Source: JAGTJU01 sp038257535 (GTDB lineage: Bacteria > Myxococcota_A > Polyangia > Fen-1088). Taken from it: 64,000 bases of DNA. Shown here one piece after another: positions 22,993 to 32,187 of this stretch (position 1 is its first letter; every line of letters begins with the position of its first letter). A program made the translations under genes and the position numbers. The stretch is from NCBI GenBank assembly GCA_038257535.1, contig JBBSJE010000007.1, positions 1-64,000 on the forward strand, given 5' to 3'. Below the pieces are notes generated by a model. It did no database searches. It was given only the letters and a program-made list of their open reading frames with translations, and was not told where the DNA came from.

Positions 22993-25038
22993 GTGGAACA
23001 CGGTTGGGTGCGGTGGTTCACCGTGGTGTTGCTCGCCGCCGGGATGTTCTCGTGCGCGCGAAAAAACCAAGACGCCCCCACAGGCGCTGCGGTTTTGGAA
23101 ACGCGGGTGACGGCCGCCGATCTACCAGCAGATACCGTGGTGTCGCTGCAGCTGCGTCGCCCGAACGGCGCGGTGGCCGCGCAAACGCAAACGCGGGTCG
23201 GCGCTTCGTTTGTGTTCAAGGACCTGGCCCCTGGCACCTACGCGCTGGTGGCCGACGCGTCTGGATTGGGCGCCGCCGCCGTGTCGTTGGTTTTGGGGCC
23301 TGGCGAGCGGCTGCACACCGTCTTGCGCCTGCAGGAGCCGGCGCGCGTGGAAGGCCTGGTGCTCGACCGCCGATCGCAACCGGTGGCTTCGGCGCTTGTT
23401 CTGGTTTGGCGCAGTGGCGATGAAGCGGGGCAGGCGCGCGAGACAAGCACAGACGAAATGGGACGCTTCGTGGTTGCAAAGTTGGCGGCCGCCACGGTCA
23501 CGGTGTTGGTGCAAGCGCCAGGCATTGGCTCGGTGAAATGGGAAGCGGTGCCGCTGCCGTCGCGGCCCTTGCGCGTGGTGCTGGAAGGGGAAGGGCGCAG
23601 TCTGCGTGGCGAACTGGTGGGTGTGCGCGGATCAGGGAGCGAATTTCGCGTGCGTTTGGGCGGCGCGGCGGTTCGCCAACTGCGCAGCGCCACGCCTGAT
23701 GCGCAAGGGCGGTTTGTGTTTCACGGGCTGGGGCCGGGGGAGTATTGCTTGCGCGCAGGCGGCGTGTCGCAAGCGTCGGCCGCACAAACCGTGGCGATCG
23801 ACCAAATCGATGTGATGGGCGTGAGATTGCCGCTTGAGCCTGGCGAAGTGATCACGGGGCGCGTGGTGAATGGAAAAAATCAAGCGTTGGCCGCGGCCAA
23901 CGTGATGGTGCATGCGGTGCCGCCCGACGATTGTGCCGAAACAGTCCCAACCGATGTGGTTGGGTACTTTTCCACCGTGGCTTTGCGGCGTGGCAAATAT
24001 CAAATACATGCCGACTTGCCCGGCTTCGTGGGCCCGCCGGCGCAAACGATCACAATCAACGCGAAACCCGCACCGCTGACGGTTCAGCTTTACCGGGCGG
24101 CGCGTGTGTTGGGCCGCGTTTTGTTGCCCAATGGTTCGCCAGCCCAGGGCGCTGACGTGGTGCTACTCACCACCGCGCAGTCCCGCTTTCCCCGCGATCG
24201 CGTGCCGGTGGTTGCGGGCAATTTGCCCCTGGCCGCAGAGGCCGCCGCTTTGGGCACGCAGGCGCTTCCGCACCTCATGGGCATGCGCGGTGCCAGCACC
24301 AACGCGCTGGGCGTTTTCTCCTTGGGGGCGCTACGGCCCGGCAGCTTTGGTTTGCGAATCACCCATGCCCAGACGGGCGTTCTGCAGGCGCCGCCAAGAG
24401 CTCTGGTGGAGGGCGAGGAGTTGAATTTCGGCGACTTGACGTTGCCAGAAGACAAAACCGGTGCAGCACCGCCGGCCCAGGCACCCACCATCACGCAAGC
24501 GCTTCCGCAAGGCGATCGAAAGGTCACGGGCATGCTGCGGGATCCGCGGGGGCGTCCCTTGGCCGACGTGGCGTTGACAGTTCGTCCCTACGATCCCCAA
24601 GCGGTGCCCGTAACCTCGGCCACCACCACGAGCGGAGGCGCCTTCACCCTGAAAGGTTTGCCCCAGGCGCGCCTGCTTTTGCGGGCCCAACACCCGCAGT
24701 ACGGCGTGCTAACCCACGAGCTAACCCCCAGTGACAAGACGGTGAACCTGAAATACCCCTTGCCCGGCGGCATCGAGGGCGAGGTCGTCAACGCCAGCGG
24801 CCGGTTTGTCTCAGGCGCACAAGTGACCTTGGTGGGCCCCGAGGGGCTGCCCGGACCGCCGGTTCAAATGGCGGGCGCCGGTTTTCGGGCGCTAGGTGTG
24901 CCGCCAGGCGAGTGGACGATCCAGGTGTCCCTGCCCGGACATGTTGCGGAGCCTACCGTGGTGCAAGTGACGTCAGGCGAATCGGCCCGTGAGCCCACGG
25001 TCAAAGGCATCAAAGTGAAGGTTCAAAGCAACAAGTAG
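22993..25038 (+). CDS. Large lipoprotein with carboxypeptidase-regulatory-like repeats
   Basis: 681 aa, GTG start. Lipobox FSC (Cys17). The rest consists of about seven beta-sandwich modules of the carboxypeptidase-regulatory-like/transthyretin type. Each has the pattern xxGxVxxxxGxPxxxAxVxL...T...GxFxxxxLxxGxYxLxxxxxGF. Examples are VEGLVLDRRSQPVASALV, ITGRVVNGKNQALAAANV and VTGMLRDPRGRPLADVAL. It is probably a structural or ligand-binding envelope protein; no catalytic domain is seen. It lies 10 nt downstream of ridA and is convergent with the matrixin gene. Confidence 0.8.
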   Translation: MEHGWVRWFTVVLLAAGMFSCARKNQDAPTGAAVLETRVTAADLPADTVVSLQLRRPNGAVAAQTQTRVGASFVFKDLAPGTYALVADASGLGAAAVSLVLGPGERLHTVLRLQEPARVEGLVLDRRSQPVASALVLVWRSGDEAGQARETSTDEMGRFVVAKLAAATVTVLVQAPGIGSVKWEAVPLPSRPLRVVLEGEGRSLRGELVGVRGSGSEFRVRLGGAAVRQLRSATPDAQGRFVFHGLGPGEYCLRAGGVSQASAAQTVAIDQIDVMGVRLPLEPGEVITGRVVNGKNQALAAANVMVHAVPPDDCAETVPTDVVGYFSTVALRRGKYQIHADLPGFVGPPAQTITINAKPAPLTVQLYRAARVLGRVLLPNGSPAQGADVVLLTTAQSRFPRDRVPVVAGNLPLAAEAAALGTQALPHLMGMRGASTNALGVFSLGALRPGSFGLRITHAQTGVLQAPPRALVEGEELNFGDLTLPEDKTGAAPPAQAPTITQALPQGDRKVTGMLRDPRGRPLADVALTVRPYDPQAVPVTSATTTSGGAFTLKGLPQARLLLRAQHPQYGVLTHELTPSDKTVNLKYPLPGGIEGEVVNASGRFVSGAQVTLVGPEGLPGPPVQMAGAGFRALGVPPGEWTIQVSLPGHVAEPTVVQVTSGESAREPTVKGIKVKVQSNK

Positions 25039-25049
25039 CGTTGCCTGCC

Positions 25050-25979
25050 CTAGGGGTTGCGGCGGCGCCGGCGCGCCCACCACAGAGCAAGCCCCGTTAA
25101 GGCTGCAATGACGGGGACGGCGCCCGGGCGTTGCTTGCCGCTCGACGCTGCCATCATGCAACCACCGTCACTGTCGCCGTCGCTGTTGCCTCCGCCGTCC
25201 GCGGAACAGGCTGGCTGGCCGTCGGCAGGATACATTTGGCACATGGCCAGTTCGTCATCGGCCGCTAACGTCCGGCGGTGCACGTCCCCCGGCTCAACGA
25301 TGGCCGCCATGGTGGTTTCTTGAACCTCAAGCGGACCCGGGCACGATTGCACCGCTTGTCCACGGTGGTCCACCAAATTGGATTGCCCGCCCCCATCGCA
25401 GGTGTGATCCAAGCCCACCACGTGGCCGAATTCGTGCGTCAGGGTGTTTTGCAGATCATGCGCGTTGTTGCTGCGAAGCAGTTGGGGGTTGGCCACCACG
25501 TCGCCCCACTGCGGGCCTTTGTTGTTGATTTCAACATCGGTGTCTACAATCACTCCGGTCGTCCGGTTCGCAAACACCGAGGTGATGGCCAGCGCGTTGC
25601 GCGGGTAATCCACGCGATCATCAATGGCTTTGGCGTTTCGCCCCCAAAAATCGGTGCGGAATTGAATGGCGTTTACTCTGTCATTTTCTACGTAGCGGCT
25701 GCTGCTGAACGAGCCAGAAACGCTCACAAACATCTTGGTGCAGGAGATACGCGACGAACTCCACACGGCGGCCGCTTCGTTCGCGGCCGAGCGAAACAAC
25801 TCTTCGCTCATGCCCTCTGGCCGCGAACCCAACAGCAGGTTCAAACGCACACAAGGCCGCGGCCAGAAAAGCAGCACGCCCGTTTCGCTGGCCCGCGTTT
25901 GCACATCGGCCTGTGCCGGCGTGGGGGCCAGCAGCGGCCACAGCACGAACATGGCCGCACACGCGCCCAGCCGTCTCAA
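25050..25979 (-). CDS. Matrixin-like zinc metalloprotease with MYXO-CTERM tail
   Basis: 309 aa from a TTG that overlaps the upstream gene stop (TTGA). Signal peptide MRRLGACAAMFVLWPLLAP. The metzincin site HEFGHVVGLDH (HExxHxxGxxH) is intact near residue 180. The C-terminus has GGC near residue 271, a hydrophobic span and the basic end ARRRRRNP, which is the MYXO-CTERM sorting tail that anchors proteins to the surface in myxobacteria. Coupled to the Tat-exported gene at 25976-26587. It is likely a surface or secreted protease. Confidence 0.87.
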   Translation of the reverse strand: MRRLGACAAMFVLWPLLAPTPAQADVQTRASETGVLLFWPRPCVRLNLLLGSRPEGMSEELFRSAANEAAAVWSSSRISCTKMFVSVSGSFSSSRYVENDRVNAIQFRTDFWGRNAKAIDDRVDYPRNALAITSVFANRTTGVIVDTDVEINNKGPQWGDVVANPQLLRSNNAHDLQNTLTHEFGHVVGLDHTCDGGGQSNLVDHRGQAVQSCPGPLEVQETTMAAIVEPGDVHRRTLAADDELAMCQMYPADGQPACSADGGGNSDGDSDGGCMMAASSGKQRPGAVPVIAALTGLALWWARRRRRNP

Positions 25980-26587
25980 CGTGCCCCCGCTAGCAGCAAG
26001 CGCACTTGTTGCCTTAGATCGTCAAGTGGCACGCTGGCTTCTGCCGCGGCCTTGACCCATTGTCCGGTCTGGCTTTTCAGCACCGCGGCCGATCGGTCTG
26101 ACGGCGCCGCCATGATGCGCCCACTGGCTTCGCGAAACAGCCGGCGTTTGCCTTGCCCCAAGCCGGTGAGAACAAAGCCCAATGCGGGCTGTTTCTCGAT
26201 GCGCTCGTTCAGAAACAGAACCGCTTCTTCGCCCTGGCGAAACACGGGCAAACCATGCACGCGCATTTCAATGTCGCCCACCACCCCGCCAGGTTGCAGC
26301 ACCGTGATGGTGCGTGCGTCGCCGGCCAGTTTGCCCTTCCAGGCTTCTTGAACCTGAAGTTGCGTTTCGGTGAGAATGGCTTTGCCACCAGCTTCCAAGC
26401 GTGAGTGCATGGCCACAACCTTGGCCACCACGATGGCGTCGGCCGTTGCCGTGATCTCGGGCAACTCCATCGCCAACACCAGCGACGCCGAGGCCATTTC
26501 GGGTTGCAGGGCGCACATAAGGCCAACGCTGGCGGCCCCGCGGATAAGGTGACGGCGGCTTAACGAACCGTGCAGAACGTTATTCAT
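25976..26587 (-). CDS. Tat-exported protein coupled to the matrixin protease
   Basis: 203 aa. The N-terminus SRRHLIRGAASVGLMCAL is a twin-arginine signal. The mature part is a small beta-rich domain containing ADAIVVAKV, GKAILTETQLQVQEAWKG and RQGEEAVLFLN. Similar short proteins occur next to matrixins in myxobacteria, but the role is unknown; a partner, inhibitor or chaperone of the protease is possible. The start ATG at 26587 is chosen because the signal begins there. Its TGA overlaps the protease TTG. Confidence 0.65.
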   Translation of the reverse strand: MNNVLHGSLSRRHLIRGAASVGLMCALQPEMASASLVLAMELPEITATADAIVVAKVVAMHSRLEAGGKAILTETQLQVQEAWKGKLAGDARTITVLQPGGVVGDIEMRVHGLPVFRQGEEAVLFLNERIEKQPALGFVLTGLGQGKRRLFREASGRIMAAPSDRSAAVLKSQTGQWVKAAAEASVPLDDLRQQVRLLLAGAR

Positions 26588-26681
26588 GAAACTGGTTTCC
26601 AGCTGTACATCGGGTGCCCTTCGAGGCTCTAAAGGCGTTTGGCTTTTGACACATCCGGGCCCCCTGTGCGGCGGCAACCTA

Positions 26682-28712
26682 TCAGATTTTGCGCAAACGC
26701 AACCGAGTGCCCCGGGCGGCCGCCACTTGGGCCGACGAAAGATGCCCGCGGCGACCCATCATGGCCACCAAGTCATAAAGCCGCGCCAACCAGCCTTCAT
26801 CCACGGAACCCTCGCGAAACCTCCGCGCAAAACCCTTTGGATTGGGCGGCAAGGAGGCCAGATGGGCCGCTTCCAAGGGGGTAAGCGCGCCAATTTCCTT
26901 GCCAAAATACGCCTGCGCCGCCGCGCCCACCCCACGAATGTCGGGTCCCAATTCAACAAGATTCAAATACATCTCAAGCAAACGTCGCTTGGCCACCAAA
27001 GACTCAAGCCGCCAGCTCAAAACCGCTTCCACAAATTTGCGGGTGAGCGTGCGTTCGTGATTCAAAAACACGTTCTTGGCCACCTGCTGGGTGATGGTGC
27101 TGGCGCCGCGAACAAAGCGGCCGCGCTCGATGTTGTAAATCAGGGCGCGGCGAATGTTGTCGGGCTCGAAGCCCTTGTGCAGGAAGAAACCCGCATCCTC
27201 GGCGGTAAGAAAAGCCGCAATCACATGCACAGGTATTTTGGTAAAGGGGGTAAACCCTGGGTGGTGGCTTGCCACAGGCAATTCCGGGCGATCGACGATG
27301 GCGGCGTTTGCGGCTTGCAAGGCTTTAAGGTTCAACGCCAGCGCATGCGGCTCTTGCGTGACCTCGCAGGTGGAAGGCAAGCGAACGTCCAAGGCCAATT
27401 TGTCCCAATCGCTGGCGTCGAAGCTGAAATCCACAGCCAACGCCAAGTGGCCCCGCATCTGCAGCCCCCACAAGGCGCGGCGCACCGAAGGGGCCACGTG
27501 CTGAGTCAATGTGGCGCAGGGCCAACCCTCGTTGGGGGCGCGCACAGACCAGCGCCCTCGGGGGTGCGGACCCAAGTTCATCCAACCCGACACCTCAAGC
27601 GGCAAACCCAGCGGTGCCAGCTTCGCCTGGCTGACTTCCAGCTTGGCCTCAAGCCAATCAAAGCGCCCCTGAGCGTCGGCCGCGAAGCTTGTGGCATCCC
27701 AAACCGCGCGGTCGAGCGCGGGGTGGTGCAGTGACAGATCTCGAACTTGCCCCTGCAGTTGCCAGGAAACGGCGGTGGCACCAGGTTCAAGGTGCATGTC
27801 AAAGCTTCCTCGCGCTTGGCCTTTGTGGCTGCCCACGCCCCACGCGTCCAGCCAGGGCGCCAGCGCCGCCAACGACCACTTTTGCACTTGGGTTTGCAGC
27901 GACACACCACCCACGCCCCGGCGTGCATGAATCTGCATTTGCGCTTCGCTTTGGGGAGAGGACGCCGCGCTCAAGCTCCAACCTTCGTCGTGCAGGGTGC
28001 CCTCAATCGCCAGCCCCGAAAACAAGGCCGCGCCACCGGGCAAGTTGGCGTCGAAACTTTTGCCTTGAAGCAGAACCTCGCCCTGCGGGGTGGTTTCCAC
28101 GTCCAAGCTGGCCACGTGGGCGGTCATCATGTTGGCCACCTCGGCGGTGACCTGACCAAAATGCAGATCGAAGGCGCGGCCACGATTGGAAAACCGGGTT
28201 TCGCCCACCCTCACGGCCATGCGTTGGCCGCCCAACAAAGCCACCTGCGCCAAGATGCGTCCCGATCGCACGTTCACAAGCGGTAGCGCTTGGATGGTTG
28301 TGCGCTTTGGCAAGCCTGGCCGCCCGCGTGCCTTGTCGGTTTTTGCGCCCCTCAGGTTGTCGGCGGCGGGCGCCACCAGCAACCGCAGCTCCAGGCCGTC
28401 CACCGAAATCTGCGGTGGCGTGCCCGGGCGAATTTCAACCCGGTCGCAGAGAGCCAGGGGCTCGCGGTGAAACGGCGAACGGCCCATCACCACGAGATCG
28501 CGCGCCACCAGCGTCAATCCGCCCTGCGACCACGATGGGTAAAGGCGGCCCAACTTCACCTCGTAGCCCAGCCGCTGCGTGAGCGTTTCGGCCACCACCG
28601 GGCGCGCCCAAGCGAACCAGGCCACAGAAACAAACGTGCCCAAGGCCGCTCCCACGGCAACAAAGGCTTTGGCCCAAAGGCGTCGACGAACAGTTTCCAC
28701 GGCCACCATCAC
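26682..28712 (-). CDS. GT51 peptidoglycan glycosyltransferase fused to an AsmA-like region
   Basis: 676 aa. One N-terminal membrane helix (residues about 13-36), a 400-residue beta-rich region resembling AsmA/DUF3971 proteins (LGYEVKLGRLYPSWSQGGLTL and many SGWMNLG-like strands), then a GT51 domain. GT51 motifs are intact: TAEDAGFFLHKGF with the catalytic Glu near residue 503, GASTITQQVAKN, and RTLTRKFVEAVLS. There is no transpeptidase domain. It should polymerise lipid II into glycan strands. The AsmA-like insert could bridge inner and outer membranes or recruit lipid. Confidence 0.82.
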   Translation of the reverse strand: MMVAVETVRRRLWAKAFVAVGAALGTFVSVAWFAWARPVVAETLTQRLGYEVKLGRLYPSWSQGGLTLVARDLVVMGRSPFHREPLALCDRVEIRPGTPPQISVDGLELRLLVAPAADNLRGAKTDKARGRPGLPKRTTIQALPLVNVRSGRILAQVALLGGQRMAVRVGETRFSNRGRAFDLHFGQVTAEVANMMTAHVASLDVETTPQGEVLLQGKSFDANLPGGAALFSGLAIEGTLHDEGWSLSAASSPQSEAQMQIHARRGVGGVSLQTQVQKWSLAALAPWLDAWGVGSHKGQARGSFDMHLEPGATAVSWQLQGQVRDLSLHHPALDRAVWDATSFAADAQGRFDWLEAKLEVSQAKLAPLGLPLEVSGWMNLGPHPRGRWSVRAPNEGWPCATLTQHVAPSVRRALWGLQMRGHLALAVDFSFDASDWDKLALDVRLPSTCEVTQEPHALALNLKALQAANAAIVDRPELPVASHHPGFTPFTKIPVHVIAAFLTAEDAGFFLHKGFEPDNIRRALIYNIERGRFVRGASTITQQVAKNVFLNHERTLTRKFVEAVLSWRLESLVAKRRLLEMYLNLVELGPDIRGVGAAAQAYFGKEIGALTPLEAAHLASLPPNPKGFARRFREGSVDEGWLARLYDLVAMMGRRGHLSSAQVAAARGTRLRLRKI

Positions 28713-28775
28713 CCATCGGCGGGTGCGCCAGAAAATTGACCCTTGAAACCCTGGGGCCGCGGATGACCGCCGCCC

Positions 28776-29774
28776 TTAATGTGCAGTGACGGCGTGATCG
28801 GCGCGACGCTCTGCACCGCCAAATCCAACCTGCACTTGGCGCCGGTTGTCTTTGCGACCCTGCGCGCGCAAGCCGGAGCCTCGTAGCAATCTACCCACCA
28901 GCTCGGCGAAACCAATTCCGGCCATTTTGGCCATGCGGGGCAGGGGGCTGGTGGGGGTCAAAACCGGCATTGTGTCGACTTCTCGCACGATCTCGTTGCC
29001 CTTTTCAGACACCTGAATCTGAACTGTGGCCGCGCCCGCACACCCCAGCGTTTCGTAAGCTTGGGTCGCAAGGCGCAACAGGGTGCGCAGGCGCTCGGCG
29101 GGCAGCCGGCAGGGCACGGAAGCGCCGCTGCTGCGCGCGGTGGCCAGCACGGGCCCTACACCGGGGCGCATCATCTCAAGCGCGGCCAAAGGCTCTCCGT
29201 CAAGCACGCCCACCTCAACTGTGCGGCCCTGCAAATGCCGTTCGATGAGCGCCTCTTCGTCTGAGCGCAAAATCTCTTCAACCGCCGATTCCAGCTCCAA
29301 TTCGTCGAATGCCACGCAGTCGGCGAAAGGCAACCGCTCCCGCACCGACCGCACAGTCACGGGGAAGCCAAACTGGCCGTGCATTTCGGCAACGGTGTCG
29401 CCGCCGGTGCCGTCGAACACGTAGCCTGCCGCCGTGGGCAGGTTGTGCAGGCGCAACACTTCTTTGGTTTTGATGCGGTTGGAAGCCAGCGCGGCAGCCA
29501 AAACGCCCGAGCCCGTATAAGGAATGCCTAGAAGCTCAAGAAACCCTTGAACACAGCCGTCCTCGCCGTGGCGGCCCTGAAGCGCCAAAAAGGCGCAGCT
29601 GATGTCGGCCTGGCGAACCAGAAGGTCCATATCGCGGTCCAAAAACAGGGGGATCCCTTGATGCCCCAAGCGGCCCAGCGCCGCGGTGATGGCTTCGCCC
29701 TGGCGCAACCCCACCTCTCGATGCCCCGGTCGCCCACTCAGAAAGATTCCAATCCGCTGCTTGCCCTGCATCAT
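28776..29774 (-). CDS. D-alanine-D-alanine ligase-like protein with altered ATP-grasp loops
   Basis: 332 aa. The family is shown by LALQGRHGEDGCVQGFLELLGIPYTGSGVLA, a classic Ddl stretch, but in pieces that matter it departs. The loop normally K-P-x-x-G-S-S-x-G is VTVRSVRERLPFADC, and the metal-binding E-V-N-T-x-P-G-M is EVDTMPVLT. The ATG at 29774 follows a GGGAG. It may use another substrate or be inactive. It is divergent from the HARE-HTH gene. An intact ATP-grasp relative lies 2.4 kb away at 32188. Confidence 0.75.
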   Translation of the reverse strand: MMQGKQRIGIFLSGRPGHREVGLRQGEAITAALGRLGHQGIPLFLDRDMDLLVRQADISCAFLALQGRHGEDGCVQGFLELLGIPYTGSGVLAAALASNRIKTKEVLRLHNLPTAAGYVFDGTGGDTVAEMHGQFGFPVTVRSVRERLPFADCVAFDELELESAVEEILRSDEEALIERHLQGRTVEVGVLDGEPLAALEMMRPGVGPVLATARSSGASVPCRLPAERLRTLLRLATQAYETLGCAGAATVQIQVSEKGNEIVREVDTMPVLTPTSPLPRMAKMAGIGFAELVGRLLRGSGLRAQGRKDNRRQVQVGFGGAERRADHAVTAH

Positions 29775-29861
29775 TAACGGGTACTCCCGCGCTTCGCAGT
29801 GGTCAAAAAAGTGGATAGACGAGGGATGCAAGCGGTCGATTTGTGGTAAAGAGTGGCCGCA

Positions 29862-31460
29862 ATGACGTTTCTTGAAGCCGCTCTGCAGATCTTAGGCAGA
29901 GAGGGAAAAGCCCTCCATTTTAAAGAGCTCACGGAGAAGGCCGTACAAAAAAAGCTGCTTACCTTTGTGGGACGCACCCCGGAGGTAACCATGCAAACTC
30001 AGCTGACGGCGGCCGTAAAAAAAGCCCCAGGCAACCCCTTCGTGCGGGTGAAGCCGGGCGTTTTCGGTTTGCTTCGCTATCCCGAAGTGGCTGAGCCCGA
30101 GGCGCCGCCCGCGGTCGAAGCGAGTGCGCCTCCCCCGCCAGCGGCTGATGCCGGTGAATCTAACCTCGAGGGCGGTCGTGGTCGCCGTCCTCGCCGCAGC
30201 CGTCGTGGGCGTGAGCCAGAGCCCAGCGTGGACGCAGCCGCTGAGGCGCCGGAAGCCGAAGCCGAATCGGCCCCAGAAAGGGCCGAGGCAGAATACCTTG
30301 GGGCGCGCGCCCCGCAGCCCGAATCGCCAACCCCGTTGGCAGCCTCTGCCGGCGCATCCCCCGACGAAGACGACGCCAACGCAGACGCGGGCGAAGAGGG
30401 TGACGAAGAGGGCGAAGGCGAATTGGCGGCAGGTGGGGCCAATGACGGTGAAGCCGGCGCGCGTCGCCGTCGCCGTCGTCGGCGTCGCCGTCGCGGTGGC
30501 GGGGCAGAAGCCGGCGGCCTGGCCGTCGAGGCCGGATCCTTTGCAGGCGACGATATGGCGTCTGTAGATCCAGATGTGTTGACGGCAGCCACACCCGACG
30601 CCGTTGATGGCAACGAGGAGGCTGGTGGCGAAACGTCGCCCGCGCCTCAAGGTGCCCAGCCCAGCGCCAGCGATGATTCGCAAGGCCGTCGCATCATGGC
30701 GCCCATCGACGCGGCGATCGAAGTGCTGCGCGGACAAGCCCCGGGCCGCGGCGTTCACGTGCGCCAGATTGCCGACACCGCCGTTCGTCGTCGCTTGGTG
30801 CACGGCGAAGCGCACGAAGCTTGGCGCGTGGTGCGTGCGGCCTTGGCGGCAGAGCCAAAGGAACGGTTGCGCGCCGGCATGCGCCCCCGCATTCGCTCAG
30901 CAGGAAGCGGTTTGTTTGCGCTGGCCCGGCGGCCTGCCGACATGGACCTGGAAAAAGCCGAATTCGTTTACGGCGAGGCCGTGCGGGCGGTGCGCGAGCG
31001 CACCTTGGCGTCGCTGGAACAACGTTTGGGCGAGCTGGCAAGCGGCGCTTTCGAGGCCTTGGCGCGCGTGATTTTGCAGCGCGAGGGCTTTGGTCCCGCC
31101 ACCTTCGTCAAGCGGGTGGAAGGCACCGTGTACCTGGAAGCGCTGCGAGGCCGCGGCTGGAAGCCTTCGAAGTGCCTGGTGGCGCTGCGTTGGGGCGCCA
31201 CCCCCGCGGGTCGCCGCGCGGTGGGCGAATTGCGTGCGGGCGTTCGTGCGCGCAACGCCGACGAAGGCGTGTTGCTGTTGGCCGGCCGCTTGGCCGAAGA
31301 GGCCATTCGGGAATGGAAGCAGCCCGGACCTCCCATCGAGGTGGTTGATGGGCCCGCCATGGCAGAAGCTTGCGCGCGACACGGCGTGGGCGTGATAAAC
31401 ACGCAGGTCAGCGTGGATTTCGTTGACGCTGACTTCTTCGCCGAGCTTTCGGAAGGTTAA
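29862..31460 (+). CDS. HARE-HTH protein with Mrr-like C-terminal domain
   Basis: 532 aa. Residues 1-78 are a HARE-HTH winged helix (FLEAALQILGREGKALHFKELTEKA). Residues 80-270 are an Ala/Glu/Pro-rich low-complexity linker containing a run of about 12 Arg near residue 205. A second HARE-HTH follows (AAIEVLRGQAPGRGVHVRQIAD). The last 140 residues resemble the Mrr endonuclease fold (GAFEALARVILQREGFG, end VDGPAMAEACARHGVGV), but the G-x-D and Q-x-K catalytic positions read EGTVYLEA and ALR. It is probably a DNA-binding protein with a dead nuclease fold. The start ATG lies 9 nt after TAAAGA; an upstream GTG at 29853 abuts that box. Confidence 0.72.
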   Translation: MTFLEAALQILGREGKALHFKELTEKAVQKKLLTFVGRTPEVTMQTQLTAAVKKAPGNPFVRVKPGVFGLLRYPEVAEPEAPPAVEASAPPPPAADAGESNLEGGRGRRPRRSRRGREPEPSVDAAAEAPEAEAESAPERAEAEYLGARAPQPESPTPLAASAGASPDEDDANADAGEEGDEEGEGELAAGGANDGEAGARRRRRRRRRRRGGGAEAGGLAVEAGSFAGDDMASVDPDVLTAATPDAVDGNEEAGGETSPAPQGAQPSASDDSQGRRIMAPIDAAIEVLRGQAPGRGVHVRQIADTAVRRRLVHGEAHEAWRVVRAALAAEPKERLRAGMRPRIRSAGSGLFALARRPADMDLEKAEFVYGEAVRAVRERTLASLEQRLGELASGAFEALARVILQREGFGPATFVKRVEGTVYLEALRGRGWKPSKCLVALRWGATPAGRRAVGELRAGVRARNADEGVLLLAGRLAEEAIREWKQPGPPIEVVDGPAMAEACARHGVGVINTQVSVDFVDADFFAELSEG

Positions 31461-31474
31461 ACTGCGGCCGGCCC

Positions 31475-32176
31475 ATGCGCGCGCTCTTGGCTTCCCGCGC
31501 GCGCTGGAGCTGGCTAGGACGCGTGCCGTTTGCGCTCACCGCAAACTGGCAAGAGCGTTTGCGTGAGCAGGTGGCCGCAGGGCAAGTGCCCGACACGCTG
31601 CTTTTGTGCGAGCACGATCCTGTCATCACCTTGGGTCGCTCGGCACGCGCGCACAACGTTCTGGCCACACCCGAAACGCTCGCGGCGCAGGGGGTGGCGT
31701 TGCAATCAGCCAGCCGCGGGGGAGACGTGACCTATCACGGCCCCGGCCAACTGGTGGGCTATCCTGTGTTTCGGCTTCGCCGGGGCGTGGTGGCGCACGT
31801 GACCTGGATGGCCAACGCCGTGATCAAGGTGCTGGCGGCGTATGGCGTAACCGCCACGTTTCGGCGCGATCAACCTGGCGTGTGGGTGGGGGCCGCCAAG
31901 GTGTGCGCGTTTGGCGTTCACGTGCGGCGTCAGGTGGCGATTCATGGCTTCGCTTTGAACGTGGCGCCCAACATGGCGCACTTCGATTTCATCGTGCCTT
32001 GCGGTTTGAAGGGGCAACCCGTCACCAGCATGCAACGGCTGCTGGGGGGGAACGTTCGCGTGGAATCAGTTGTGCCTGCGCTCGTGCGCGCGCTTGCCAC
32101 CGAAGCGGATATGCAGCTGTTCGAGGACACCACGCTCGCTTCCATTGCGACCGCCGGCGCAAACGCGCTACACTAA
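31475..32176 (+). CDS. lipB: Octanoyltransferase
   Basis: 233 aa. The family signature RGGDVTYHGPGQLVGYP is present, with catalytic Lys142 in GAAKVCAFGVHVRR and Cys176 in IVPCGLKG. It transfers octanoyl from acyl-ACP to lipoyl domains, the first step of lipoate synthesis. lipA is not in the window. The start ATG follows a -10-like TAAACT at 31458-31463 by 11 nt. Its 3' end carries the -10 of the next gene. Confidence 0.95.
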   Translation: MRALLASRARWSWLGRVPFALTANWQERLREQVAAGQVPDTLLLCEHDPVITLGRSARAHNVLATPETLAAQGVALQSASRGGDVTYHGPGQLVGYPVFRLRRGVVAHVTWMANAVIKVLAAYGVTATFRRDQPGVWVGAAKVCAFGVHVRRQVAIHGFALNVAPNMAHFDFIVPCGLKGQPVTSMQRLLGGNVRVESVVPALVRALATEADMQLFEDTTLASIATAGANALH

Positions 32177-32187
32177 CCAACACAAAC

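Noticed and set aside
30460..30505. Arg run in the HARE-HTH gene as a sign of frameshift
   Set aside because: The frame remains open and a second HARE domain follows in the same frame, so it is a real low-complexity linker.
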